NCBI RefSeq assembly: GCF_963674565.1
Contig: NZ_OY771430.1
Span: 1,302,001-1,366,000 of the forward strand
Length of the DNA: 64,000 bases
Direction of reading: 5' to 3'
Source: an uncultured Carboxylicivirga sp.
Lineage (GTDB): Bacteria > Bacteroidota > Bacteroidia > Bacteroidales > Marinilabiliaceae
A program made the position numbers and the translations under genes. This document shows positions 17,737 through 26,816 of this stretch, piece by piece; positions within the stretch are counted from its first letter, which is position 1, and the number at the start of each line of letters is the position of its first letter. The notes beneath the pieces are model-generated. The model did not search any database. It saw only the letters and a list, made by a program, of their open reading frames with translations, and was not told the origin of the DNA.

Positions 17737-17766
17737 AATAATGCAGGATTCTTGTCCTGCATTATT
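17737..17766 (+). terminator. Intrinsic terminator after the YceI gene
   Basis: AATAATGCAGGA and TCCTGCATTATT form a perfect 12-bp stem with a 6-base loop, followed by ATTTATATTTC. Confidence 0.8.
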
Positions 17767-17798
17767 ATTTATATTTCTCAACCCAAAAAAATGAACAA

Positions 17799-18392
17799 AT
17801 GAAAATTTTAATTGTAAAATACCTGCCATCCGGAGACACATCCAACACGCTTACTTTACTTAATCATTTTAAGCAAAAACTAAGTGGTGAAAATGAAGTA
17901 ATTGAAACCGATTTGATCGAAACACCACCTCCATTTTTTAATCAAACTTCGATGAAAGCTTATAAAATGAGAAATTATGGAGGTCTAACATTGAATAATG
18001 AGCTTGCCGAATCTATCAAACAAATGGATATTTACACTGAGCAATTTATGAATGCAGATTGGATAGTTCTGGTAACTCCAATGCATAATTTTTCATTGCC
18101 TGGTATTGTTAAGCTCTATTTTGATGCGATCATGCAAAATGGGAAAACATTTAAATATGAAGACGGAAAACAAATTGGACTTATGGCTCAAAAGAAATTT
18201 ACCGCTTTATATACTAGCATGGGTAGTTACAAAGGAGAATATGGTTTTATGGATAATTTAAAAACCATTCTTAAAATTGAATTGGACTTTATGGGTATAA
18301 AAGATTACCAGTTTATACATGCCGCAACAGGAAATGAGAGTCTTTTAGATTTACAATTAACCCGTGCTAAAGAAGCTATTGAAGCATTATAA
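17799..18392 (+). CDS. FMN-dependent NADH-azoreductase-like flavodoxin-fold oxidoreductase
   Basis: A 197-residue flavodoxin-like protein of the AzoR/NAD(P)H-quinone reductase family. The N-terminal ILIVKYLPSGDTSNTLTL is the phosphate-binding loop region, and VLVTPMHNFSLPGIVKLYFD is the conserved FMN-binding segment. Length matches AzoR. It should transfer electrons from NAD(P)H to quinones or azo compounds. It sits 72 bp after the YceI gene but behind that gene's terminator, so its transcription may be partly separate. Confidence 0.85.
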   Translation: MKILIVKYLPSGDTSNTLTLLNHFKQKLSGENEVIETDLIETPPPFFNQTSMKAYKMRNYGGLTLNNELAESIKQMDIYTEQFMNADWIVLVTPMHNFSLPGIVKLYFDAIMQNGKTFKYEDGKQIGLMAQKKFTALYTSMGSYKGEYGFMDNLKTILKIELDFMGIKDYQFIHAATGNESLLDLQLTRAKEAIEAL

Positions 18393-18423
18393 TTATTGGT
18401 GAATTAGTCCAATTTCAAAAACA

Positions 18424-18452
18424 AACAGGCGAATATTTACTACTCGCCTGTT
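18424..18452 (-). terminator. Terminator at the end of the PUL operon
   Basis: AACAGGCGA and TCGCCTGTT form a 9-bp stem with an 11-base loop. On the minus strand it is followed by TTGTTTTTG, so it should end the PUL operon after the esterase; the plus side may also stop azoreductase transcription. Confidence 0.75.
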
Positions 18453-18460
18453 CATATATT

Positions 18461-19246
18461 TTATTTCTGATTAAGTTTCTTTGAAAATAACCAATGTAAA
18501 AGTTTCGGTTCTGCCAATGCAGCATCCCAACTGTTGTGATTGGCCTCTGGATAAAGAGTATATTTTGTTTTCGAATTATAGGTTTGAATTTTATCAAATA
18601 CGTCTTTCGAATAATGCATAGGTACAACATTATCCTTTCCTCCATGAAAAAACCAAATCGGTTTATCCTGGTATGACTTTGACAATTCAGGATTATGCCC
18701 ACCACAAATTACAGTTGCTGCAGCATATTTATTCTCAAATCGATATAGAAATTCCAACGTACCAATACCTCCCATTGAAATACCCATTATATACATCTTT
18801 TTTTTGTCAACCTGTTTGCTTTGAGCAATTTCATCAACCAATTGATCGACCAATAAAGCTGGCCAAGGAGCTTTATTATCAACCGGAAATTCAAACATCC
18901 ATTCACCATCTTCGTTTTGATGCTTTTGTCGGTTGGTCCACATGACTCCATCCGGGCATTGAGGAAAAACAACTATTGCAGGATACTTTTTACGTATTTT
19001 ATTATCCAGAAATAATTTACCTCCATGTGTCAATTGTTTCTGATTGTCATCACCTCTTTCGCCTGCTCCATGCAAAAACAATATCAAAGGATACTTTTTG
19101 CCCTCTTTCATTTTTTCGGGATAAAGTATACGATATTGAAGGGTATCTGAACCTTCAATAAATACTTTTTTCTCATAGGCATCATACTCCTGAGCCCATA
19201 AGGTTCCAACAAAAAATATCAGGATAAATAAATTATAAATTCGCAT
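18461..19246 (-). CDS. Secreted alpha/beta-hydrolase esterase, last gene of the PUL
   Basis: A 261-residue protein with a signal peptide (MRIYNLFILIFFVGTLWAQ). The hydrolase has LILFLHGAGERG (oxyanion region), MGISMGGIGT around the nucleophilic Ser, and the late LYPEANHNSW with the catalytic His. It resembles prolyl-oligopeptidase-like and feruloyl/PHB-depolymerase-like esterases found in PULs. It lies five bases after the GH3 gene. It may remove ester substituents from the glycan used by the locus, but the substrate cannot be told. Confidence 0.82.
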   Translation of the reverse strand: MRIYNLFILIFFVGTLWAQEYDAYEKKVFIEGSDTLQYRILYPEKMKEGKKYPLILFLHGAGERGDDNQKQLTHGGKLFLDNKIRKKYPAIVVFPQCPDGVMWTNRQKHQNEDGEWMFEFPVDNKAPWPALLVDQLVDEIAQSKQVDKKKMYIMGISMGGIGTLEFLYRFENKYAAATVICGGHNPELSKSYQDKPIWFFHGGKDNVVPMHYSKDVFDKIQTYNSKTKYTLYPEANHNSWDAALAEPKLLHWLFSKKLNQK

Positions 19247-19251
19247 GATTA

Positions 19252-21564
19252 TTATCTCAATTCAAAGGTTAAATGGTTACTCTCATCAGCAGAACTGGTT
19301 GAAATCCATACATCAAATTCTCCTGGTTCAGCTACCAAATTGTTATTTCTATCATACAAACTTATCATTTCTTCATTGATCTCAAAATCTATGGTTTTTG
19401 ATGCACCACTTTCAATGAATATTTTTTTGAACCCTTTCAGTTCCTTAACAGGTCGGGTAAAAGATGCAACTCTGTCGCGAATGTATAATTGAACGACTTC
19501 TTCCCCATCACGATCACCTGCATTAATGATTTCGATGGAGGCTTTAATTGTTTTTCCTTTTTCCAGAACTGTTGAACTTATTTCTGGATTTGAATACTTA
19601 AACTGCGTATAGCTCAGTCCATACCCGAAAGGATATAATGGTGAATTTTCAGAATCTATATATGATGATCGATAATCTGCCGGTTGATCCGGATTAAAAG
19701 GACGACCAGTATTTTTTGAGTTATAAAAAATTGGTATCTGTCCTACATTTCTAGGAAAGGTCATAACCAACTTAGCTGATGGATTATAGTCACCACTTAA
19801 AACATCAGCAACAGCTTCGCCTGATCTTAAACCAGGATACCAGGCTTCAACGATCGCAACCATATTTTCATCTTCCCAGGATAAATCCAATGGGCGACCA
19901 TTGAACAACACTAGAATAATAGGTTTACCTGTCTTTTTCAATTCCTTCAACAATTCGCGTTGATTACCCGGCAAAGTGATATCTGTTCTGCTGGCGGCTT
20001 CACCTGACCAATGATAATTTTCTCCCATGGCTGCAATTATTACGTCGCTTTGTTTAGCTATTCTTAATGCTTCTGAGAATCCCTTTTTATCGGGTATATT
20101 CACTTTTGAAACATGTGCTGTTGCTTTGTCGATAAGCGGTAAAGTTGTGCCTTGAGCATAGGTTAGTATAACATTGCTTCCTGCAAATTTGGCGTCAAGT
20201 CCTTCTCTTAATGTAACAGATTTACTTCTATCTCCTTTAATAGCCCACTCTCCGTTCAAACTTTCCCTTTCATCGACAAAAGGACCAATAACAGCTACAC
20301 TTTTCATTTTAGATGATTCCAGAGGAAGTATATCATTTTCATTCTTAAGCAATACAATGGATTTTTGAGCTGCTGTGAGAGCCAGATCTTTGTGTTTAGG
20401 ATTGTTTATTACATCTGTTTGTCTTTGCTCATTAAAATACAAATATGGATCATCGAACAAACCCAGAAGAAATTTCATTTCTAAGATACGCGAAACTGCA
20501 ACATCAATCTGAGACTCCTGAATACTTCCTTCTTCAACTAATTCTTTAAGATGAGTAACAAAAGCCTCACTGATCATATCCATGTCAATTCCTGCATCCA
20601 GACTTAATTGAGCTCCATGTTTCAGATCTTTTGCATAACCATGGTCAATTAACTCCATAATAGCGGTATAGTCGGTAACAACCATACCGCCAAATCCCCA
20701 TGCATTCCTCAATATATCGGTAAAAATGTATTTATTAGCTGTACAAGGTACTCCGTTCAAATCATTGAATGCAGTCATAAAAGAGGCTACACCTTCATCA
20801 ACAGCAGCTTTGAACGCTGGTAAATATGTTTCATGTAAAGTCCGGTCAGATATATCAACCGAATTATAGTCACGACCAGCCTTAGCTGCTCCATAAGCTA
20901 CAAAATGCTTAGCGCAGGCCATCATGGTATTGTTTTTAGTAAAATCTGTATAATCATTAATTCCCTGAAAACCTTTTACCCGGGCACGTGCAACCAGACT
21001 TCCGTAAAAAACATCTTCTCCTGCACCTTCCATAACTCTTCCCCATCGGGGATCGCGTGCTATATCTACCATAGGAGCAAAATTCCAGGCTACACCAGAT
21101 GCTGTTGCTTCTTCAGCTGCAACCCTGGCTGTCTGTTCCATCAAATCCAAATCCCATGAGCAGGCTTCTGCCAATGGAATAGGAAAGGTTGTTTCTAAAC
21201 CATGAATAACATCAGCCGCAAATAACATGGGTATTTTAAGTCTTGAATACTTCAGGTTTTGCTCCTGAAGCATTCGCAAATGCTCAGCTCCAAAAACATT
21301 AAAAGTACTCCCTATCATACCTTTTTTAAGATATTCGCCCGATTTATTATCACTCACTTCACCAGTGGCTGCAAAATTGCCTGAGTACTGATTCATCTGA
21401 CCTATTTTTTCTTCCAGGTTCATTAGATTAAGTACAGAATCAACTTTGTGTTCAATTATTGGATCTCCACTATAACTTTTCCATTTAAGAGTTGAATTAT
21501 CATCATTAGTACATGATGATAAAATACTCAATGTAACTGCAATCCAAATCAAATTTCTTTTCAT
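19252..21564 (-). CDS. bglX: GH3 beta-glucosidase lipoprotein
   Basis: A 770-residue glycoside hydrolase of family 3. The ATG at 21564 gives a lipoprotein signal (MKRNLIWIAVTLSILSSCTN); starts a few codons earlier are possible. The N-terminal barrel holds CAKHFVAYGA and GGMVVTDYTAIMEL, whose Asp is the nucleophile; the second sandwich domain and a C-terminal fibronectin-like domain follow (about 670-770), as in BglX. It removes glucose units from beta-gluco-oligosaccharides in the periplasm. In PULs with GH144 enzymes, GH3 members act on beta-1,2-linked oligosaccharides, so sophorose is a candidate. It starts about 10 bp after the preceding gene. Confidence 0.92.
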   Translation of the reverse strand: MKRNLIWIAVTLSILSSCTNDDNSTLKWKSYSGDPIIEHKVDSVLNLMNLEEKIGQMNQYSGNFAATGEVSDNKSGEYLKKGMIGSTFNVFGAEHLRMLQEQNLKYSRLKIPMLFAADVIHGLETTFPIPLAEACSWDLDLMEQTARVAAEEATASGVAWNFAPMVDIARDPRWGRVMEGAGEDVFYGSLVARARVKGFQGINDYTDFTKNNTMMACAKHFVAYGAAKAGRDYNSVDISDRTLHETYLPAFKAAVDEGVASFMTAFNDLNGVPCTANKYIFTDILRNAWGFGGMVVTDYTAIMELIDHGYAKDLKHGAQLSLDAGIDMDMISEAFVTHLKELVEEGSIQESQIDVAVSRILEMKFLLGLFDDPYLYFNEQRQTDVINNPKHKDLALTAAQKSIVLLKNENDILPLESSKMKSVAVIGPFVDERESLNGEWAIKGDRSKSVTLREGLDAKFAGSNVILTYAQGTTLPLIDKATAHVSKVNIPDKKGFSEALRIAKQSDVIIAAMGENYHWSGEAASRTDITLPGNQRELLKELKKTGKPIILVLFNGRPLDLSWEDENMVAIVEAWYPGLRSGEAVADVLSGDYNPSAKLVMTFPRNVGQIPIFYNSKNTGRPFNPDQPADYRSSYIDSENSPLYPFGYGLSYTQFKYSNPEISSTVLEKGKTIKASIEIINAGDRDGEEVVQLYIRDRVASFTRPVKELKGFKKIFIESGASKTIDFEINEEMISLYDRNNNLVAEPGEFDVWISTSSADESNHLTFELR

Positions 21565-21574
21565 AATCATGATT

Positions 21575-22963
21575 TTAATTGATCGAATCAATTGTAAAAC
21601 CCAGTCTATCTAATCCTTGCTGAACATCTTTATTTCGCATAAACAACTTCCATAACAAGCCACTTCGATAGTTCTCAATCATAACTGGAATAGGTCCCTG
21701 ATCAATCGCCAAATAGCGAGGTAAGTACCAGTTATCAGACTGACTATAGGCATCGTATGGGCCATAGGGTCCAACAAGTGAATCTGCTTCGATGTATAAA
21801 TACCTCAAAAATTGCATCGATTCCCTTGGAGTGTATGGAAAAGAACTTAAGGCAGCAGTTGGAGAAATTACGCCCAAATCAGACTCACCAGGATGGTGAC
21901 CTGCATATCCTGTCATGGAATAACTGGAAGTCAATCCCCATTGATCAGATCCATACCCTTCGTATCCTTTGGGATTATCAACACAGTATTTATAATGTAT
22001 CTTGGCGTGATTTGATACCAACTGCCAGTAATCAGCATATTTATCCTTTAATCCATAGGGATTTAAGCCCAGATAGGAATAATGAGCCCAAAACAGAGGT
22101 CCAATTGGATCATCGTTATGCTCGTAATAATTTAAAATTGTTGGCAAACCATAATAAACCGTATCGTTTGTTATGGCACCATTTACAGTCCATCCCTGAT
22201 GATAAACCTCTGGATCAATGGGATGCGTTGGTGATGAAGCTGCCAATACATACATTATAAGGCATTCGTTATATCCACCCACAGGAAAGTTCATCTCCCA
22301 TCCATAATTTGGTGACCAATGCCAGTATAAAACTTTCTCTCCACCCTTTGTATACCAATCCCATTCAACTTCTTCCCATAATTGATTAATATCGGCTACC
22401 AATTGCTGTTCCTGAGTATTCCCATCTTTAAAATATTCAGCTACCGCTAGTAAACCTTGCATCATAAATGCAGTTTCGACTAAATCACCACCATCATCTT
22501 TTTTACCAAATGGAACTACCTTACCGGTTTTACCATTTAACCAATGTGGCCATGCTCCATGAAAACGATCTGCAATCTTTAAGAATGTCACAATTTGTTG
22601 GTAACGATTTAAGGCTTCCTGTCTGGTTATAAAACCTCTTTCAATTCCAACTAAAATTGCCATAACACCAAATCCTGATCCTCCAAGCGTTACAACATCC
22701 TGATCATTTTGAGGATAAACATTATCCATATGAATACGCTCACATGCCATACCTGAATTCGGTTCTGCTCCCTTCCAGAAATACTGAAAGGTTTGATATT
22801 GTACTGTATCCAATAATGCTTCATCTGTCCACTGTTTACTAACTTCTTCAGCATTTTTTGAAACACCTGACTTTTGAGAAGCTATTCCACAATTTGTCAA
22901 AATAAGTATCAGAAACAGATATATAATTGTATTTAAATTACTTGTGTAACTTCGATATTTCAT
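21575..22963 (-). CDS. GH144-like (glycoamylase-domain) lipoprotein, single-domain copy
   Basis: A 462-residue enzyme with a lipoprotein signal (ILILTNCGIAS) and a single catalytic domain of the PF10091 type, an (alpha/alpha)6 barrel. Landmarks are YFWKGAEPNSGMA, GGSGFGVMAILVGIERGF, WPHWLNGKTG, DDGGDLVETAFM, VISPTAALSSFPY and AIDQGPIPVMIENYRSGLLW. Members of GH144 hydrolyse beta-1,2-glucan to sophoro-oligosaccharides; older annotation says glucoamylase. It is paired with a second copy upstream and followed by the GH3 gene. The family is firm; linkage specificity is inferred. Confidence 0.85.
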   Translation of the reverse strand: MKYRSYTSNLNTIIYLFLILILTNCGIASQKSGVSKNAEEVSKQWTDEALLDTVQYQTFQYFWKGAEPNSGMACERIHMDNVYPQNDQDVVTLGGSGFGVMAILVGIERGFITRQEALNRYQQIVTFLKIADRFHGAWPHWLNGKTGKVVPFGKKDDGGDLVETAFMMQGLLAVAEYFKDGNTQEQQLVADINQLWEEVEWDWYTKGGEKVLYWHWSPNYGWEMNFPVGGYNECLIMYVLAASSPTHPIDPEVYHQGWTVNGAITNDTVYYGLPTILNYYEHNDDPIGPLFWAHYSYLGLNPYGLKDKYADYWQLVSNHAKIHYKYCVDNPKGYEGYGSDQWGLTSSYSMTGYAGHHPGESDLGVISPTAALSSFPYTPRESMQFLRYLYIEADSLVGPYGPYDAYSQSDNWYLPRYLAIDQGPIPVMIENYRSGLLWKLFMRNKDVQQGLDRLGFTIDSIN

Positions 22964-22996
22964 CTTGTTATTTTTTAACGATTTAAGCAGATTGGA

Positions 22997-24964
22997 TTAA
23001 AAACTAAAACCCAATTTATTCAAACCGGATTGCACATCTGAATCCTGCATAAACATATCCCACAATAACCCGGATCGGTAGTTTTCGATCATTACAATAA
23101 TTGGTCCCTGGTCAATTGCAAGAAACGAGCTGGCTGTCCATTGTTCTGTAATATTGAAGGCATCATAAAAACCATATTCACCCCACAATTTATCTCCGAG
23201 AACGTAATAGAAATGTTTTAATGCTCCCATTGATTCTTCTGGTGTATAAGGAAATGAAGACAAAGCCGCTGTTGGCGTGATAACTCCTAAATCGTTGGTT
23301 GGTGAATGTGCGGAGTATCCACTGTGATTATCACTGGCTGTAAGTCCCCAGCAATCTTGATTATAACCAACGAAACGACCGGGATTATCAATGCAATAAC
23401 TACGATTAATCAGAGTGTGAGCCCTGTTTTGTTCCCAATAGTTTGCATATTGATCAGTTAGATTCCTGGGATCGAGTCCTAGAAATGAATAATGAGCAAA
23501 AAATAAAGGTCCACAGTAATCCCTGTTTCCCAATGGTAATGTAATGTCGTAAAAAGTATTTCCGTTTACTATGTTACCATTTCGGGCCCAGCCTTCATCG
23601 TACACAACTTTACTAATTGAATGAGTAGGAGAAGATGCTGCTAAAACATAAACTATCAATGCCTCATTCCAGCCGCTAACTTTCATATTTTTATCAAAGT
23701 CGTAATTAGGCGACCAATGCCATGTAATAGAGTTTTCTCCCTGAGTATACCAATCCCATTCAACTTCTTCCCATAAAGTAGTAATTATATCAATTATACT
23801 TTTCTCAGTTGGATTAGTGCTATCCAGATAGTGTTTAACAGCCAGTAAGCCCTGAATCATAAATGCCGTTTCCACAATATCTCCACCATCATCATCTGAA
23901 CTAAAAGGGATTGTTTCACCTGTTTCACCATCCATCCAATGTGGCCATACGCCATGCCAACGATCAGCCTCATAAAGAAAATCTACGATTTTTTTCAAAC
24001 GGCTCACTCCTTCTGTCCTGGTAATAAAACCACGTTCGATTCCTACTAATATAGACATAACACCAAAACCTGAACCACCTATTGTTACTACTCTTGATGA
24101 AGTATTTCGTTCCCTTGTCAGACCCGAAGTAGGATGTGCAAAATCCCAGAAATACTTAAATGTTTGTTGCTGAACAAGAGTTAATAACTCATTGTCTGTT
24201 ATCTCAGGAAATTTCAGACTCGCATCCACTTCCGTATAAAATTCCAGACTTAATCCATCAAAAGGACGCCCGATTCGGTTTTCTATTGATGATAAAATAT
24301 TGAAAGAATATTTTGTATATCCATCCAACTCATTGTTTGCTGTAAACAAAATCACATTCGCACTCGATTGTGTCAAGGTATATCCTTGAGTTAAATTACC
24401 TGAAGTCAATGTTGAATAATCGTTAATATCTTTCACATCAACAGGTGTATCAAATTGTAATTCTATGGTTGTGATTCTGCTCACATCAAATATTCTGGAC
24501 ATTGGATTAACCTCTGTTCCATCAATTTTTATCTTCTCCAAAACTAACGGACTAATAAGCGTTGTAAAGGAGTATTGAACTTCTTCAAATGCTTCATTTT
24601 CTGCACCTGTAAGATCATCACTTATTATTAATTGATAAGTAGTGTTTTGATCTAATTGATCATGATTCAACTTTATCAATTGATTGGAATTGAAAAATGT
24701 TAAGATTAAAGCTATCTCTTCATTGTTATCATTCAACAATGCAATACTTTCTTGAGCTGAAGAAGGATTGACAGGTTTATTAAAGCGTATTTGAATAACT
24801 TCATCTATAGGTAAATCTTCATTTAATTCTGTTTCCGAAAGTTCTGTATCACCAATATATACATAGTTGATTTCAATGTTTTCTTTTGGAGAATCATTGG
24901 TTGATTGATCCTTACCACAGGAAAACATAAATAATATAACAAAGGCTGATAGTATGAATTTCAT
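22997..24964 (-). CDS. GH144-like enzyme with N-terminal Ig-like domains, lipoprotein
   Basis: A 655-residue lipoprotein (signal ILFMFSCGKDQ). Residues about 25-245 form two beta-sandwich domains of the Big_5 type (IRFNKPVNPSSAQESI, then LQFDTPVDVKDI), and residues about 250-655 are a GH144-like barrel with the same landmarks as its downstream neighbour (GGSGFGVMSILVGIERGF, WPHWMDGETG, TPTAALSSFPYTPEES). The Ig-like domains probably hold the catalytic domain away from the outer membrane. Two related enzymes with different architecture suggest division of labour, for example surface endo-cleavage here and periplasmic cleavage in the shorter copy. Confidence 0.85.
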   Translation of the reverse strand: MKFILSAFVILFMFSCGKDQSTNDSPKENIEINYVYIGDTELSETELNEDLPIDEVIQIRFNKPVNPSSAQESIALLNDNNEEIALILTFFNSNQLIKLNHDQLDQNTTYQLIISDDLTGAENEAFEEVQYSFTTLISPLVLEKIKIDGTEVNPMSRIFDVSRITTIELQFDTPVDVKDINDYSTLTSGNLTQGYTLTQSSANVILFTANNELDGYTKYSFNILSSIENRIGRPFDGLSLEFYTEVDASLKFPEITDNELLTLVQQQTFKYFWDFAHPTSGLTRERNTSSRVVTIGGSGFGVMSILVGIERGFITRTEGVSRLKKIVDFLYEADRWHGVWPHWMDGETGETIPFSSDDDGGDIVETAFMIQGLLAVKHYLDSTNPTEKSIIDIITTLWEEVEWDWYTQGENSITWHWSPNYDFDKNMKVSGWNEALIVYVLAASSPTHSISKVVYDEGWARNGNIVNGNTFYDITLPLGNRDYCGPLFFAHYSFLGLDPRNLTDQYANYWEQNRAHTLINRSYCIDNPGRFVGYNQDCWGLTASDNHSGYSAHSPTNDLGVITPTAALSSFPYTPEESMGALKHFYYVLGDKLWGEYGFYDAFNITEQWTASSFLAIDQGPIIVMIENYRSGLLWDMFMQDSDVQSGLNKLGFSF

Positions 24965-25003
24965 TAAACAGATATTTTGGGAAGATTAAAGGACATTTGA
25001 TTT

Positions 25004-25039
25004 ATAATGACCCGTTACCCTAAGATAACGGGTCATTAT
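25004..25039. repeat. Strong intercistronic hairpin inside the PUL
   Basis: A 14-bp perfect inverted repeat, ATAATGACCCGTTA and TAACGGGTCATTAT, with an 8-base loop, between the LamG and GH144 genes. No T tract follows on either strand, so it is more likely an mRNA-processing or stabilising element that sets different levels for binding proteins and enzymes than a full terminator. Confidence 0.6.
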
Positions 25040-25058
25040 TGGTGTTCATCATTATTAA

Positions 25059-26801
25059 TTATAAACCATCAGCACGCATTAGAGCAACCTCTTCTGCTGA
25101 TAAGGCCTTATCGAATAAATACAATTCATCCATCATACTTTCGTCAGAATTGTGTCCCCAACCAGTAAAGCGTGGAGCTCCTGACATAATGGAAAGTATA
25201 TTGCAACCAGTCCAGTCAATGCCAGTAAAATCGCCTTGTTTTACTTCTACTCCGTCGATATATACCTTAGCTTCGGTAGTACTAATTGCAAAGGCAAAAT
25301 GCACCCAGTTACCAGTTGTTGGATCCACATCAGCTGCAGATCCACCATCAAACCATGAGTCTGCGGTACCATTACCTGCATTCAGTTTAAATCGTTGCAT
25401 ACCTCCACTTGCTTCACGGAAGAAACGGAAACCACTTGTTCTATCATTTTGAGCATCTGGATTAGCGGTATCCTCTGGTCCCATAGTCAGAATACCTGCT
25501 CTGTCAGGAGTAGCATTGATATTCATCCAGAAGCTAGCACTGAATTCTGAACCTTGCACAGCTATATCATCAGTTGAAAAAGTTAAATAGGAACTTGCTG
25601 CTCCAACATAGGCATCACCATCAACCCCACTTCCATAGTCGAATGAAGGTGATCCAACAACTGTAGCTTCCACACCTGTTAATGATTCTTTATAGTCACC
25701 ATTAAAATCCATATAAAAGGTAGCCTTTTCCTTCAGCATAATCGTTTGGATTTCGGCCTGTGTTAAAGCTTTGTTGAACAAACGTAATTCATCCATTGCA
25801 CTACCATCAGAGTAATGACTCCAGCCTGTCCAGTTAGGTGCGCCAGACATGATCGAAATCACTTCACAATCAGTCCAGTCGACACCACTAAAAGTACCCT
25901 GTTTAACTACTTCACCATTAATATATACAACACCTTCTGTACCTGATAAGGTAAAGGCAAAATGTGTCCATTCACCGGTATTTGGAGTAACATCTGCAGC
26001 TGATCCTCCATCAAACCATGTATCTGCAGTACCATTGCCAGCATTTAATTTGAATCGTTGCATATCACCACTGGCTTCGCGGAAGAAACGGAAACCCTTG
26101 GTTCTGTCATTATTATTATCTGATGGAGGAGTAACAACCAATATACCGGCACGATCCATACTATTATCAATCTTCATCCAGAAACTGGCACTTACTTCTG
26201 TTGCACCTTCAAGAGCTGATACCGGGAATGTTAAATATGAATCAGCAGCACCCTGATAAGCTGTTCCTCCTTGAATACCTTCTGTAAAACCAGGTAAACC
26301 ATATGAAGTTGCTAACTCAAGAGAATTCATTTCACGATACTCGTTATTAAAAGGCATATAGAATATCTCTCCATCATACAATGGTACATATGGTGGTGAT
26401 TTTGCAAAATTCACGGCCAAAGTAGATGTTTGTCCTTCTAAATCGGTGGCTTCTATTGTAAGAACATGACTTCCTGTAGTAACATTATCATATGTATATT
26501 TTTCAAGGAAGACTCTGTAATCTTTAAATTCTGCATAACTGCTAATTTCTGTCCCATCCACCTTTAGTGCTACTGATTTAATTTCAATATCATCTCTTAC
26601 TTCAAAATCAATTGTCATTGTAGCAATAGCAGCATTTGTCTGAAGTTCGTACCCTTCGGGTGGAAAATTAACTGTTATCTGCGGAGCTGACTCATCAGCT
26701 CGCGGGTCAACTTTTGATATATCATCAATAAACCCATCTTTACAAGCATTAACAAACAAAAGTGTCAATACAAGAAACATTAATTTGCTATATGTTTTCA
26801 T
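25059..26801 (-). CDS. Tandem LamG-domain surface lipoprotein (probable glycan-binding protein)
   Basis: A 580-residue lipoprotein (signal LLFVNACKDGF). After an Ig-like segment (about 35-130), two concanavalin/LamG-type lectin domains follow, about 145-355 and 358-575. They are unusually similar: both contain GFRFFREASG, MQRFKLNAGNGTAD, WFDGGSAADV and a final MDELxLFxKAL. This points to a recent internal duplication. It occupies the position of the SusE/SGBP surface glycan-binding protein, 15 bp after SusD. Binding of the PUL's glycan is inferred from position. Confidence 0.82.
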   Translation of the reverse strand: MKTYSKLMFLVLTLLFVNACKDGFIDDISKVDPRADESAPQITVNFPPEGYELQTNAAIATMTIDFEVRDDIEIKSVALKVDGTEISSYAEFKDYRVFLEKYTYDNVTTGSHVLTIEATDLEGQTSTLAVNFAKSPPYVPLYDGEIFYMPFNNEYREMNSLELATSYGLPGFTEGIQGGTAYQGAADSYLTFPVSALEGATEVSASFWMKIDNSMDRAGILVVTPPSDNNNDRTKGFRFFREASGDMQRFKLNAGNGTADTWFDGGSAADVTPNTGEWTHFAFTLSGTEGVVYINGEVVKQGTFSGVDWTDCEVISIMSGAPNWTGWSHYSDGSAMDELRLFNKALTQAEIQTIMLKEKATFYMDFNGDYKESLTGVEATVVGSPSFDYGSGVDGDAYVGAASSYLTFSTDDIAVQGSEFSASFWMNINATPDRAGILTMGPEDTANPDAQNDRTSGFRFFREASGGMQRFKLNAGNGTADSWFDGGSAADVDPTTGNWVHFAFAISTTEAKVYIDGVEVKQGDFTGIDWTGCNILSIMSGAPRFTGWGHNSDESMMDELYLFDKALSAEEVALMRADGL

Positions 26802-26816
26802 GTTAATTCAGTTTAA

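Noticed and set aside
21757..22260. A 167-codon open frame opposite the shorter GH144-like gene.
   Set aside because: It lies wholly antisense to a conserved enzyme, has no family resemblance and uses rare codon patterns; it is a shadow of the coding strand.
25039..26256. Two similar antisense frames (25039-25452 and 25849-26256) that look like a repeated gene.
   Set aside because: Their similarity only mirrors the duplicated LamG domains on the other strand.
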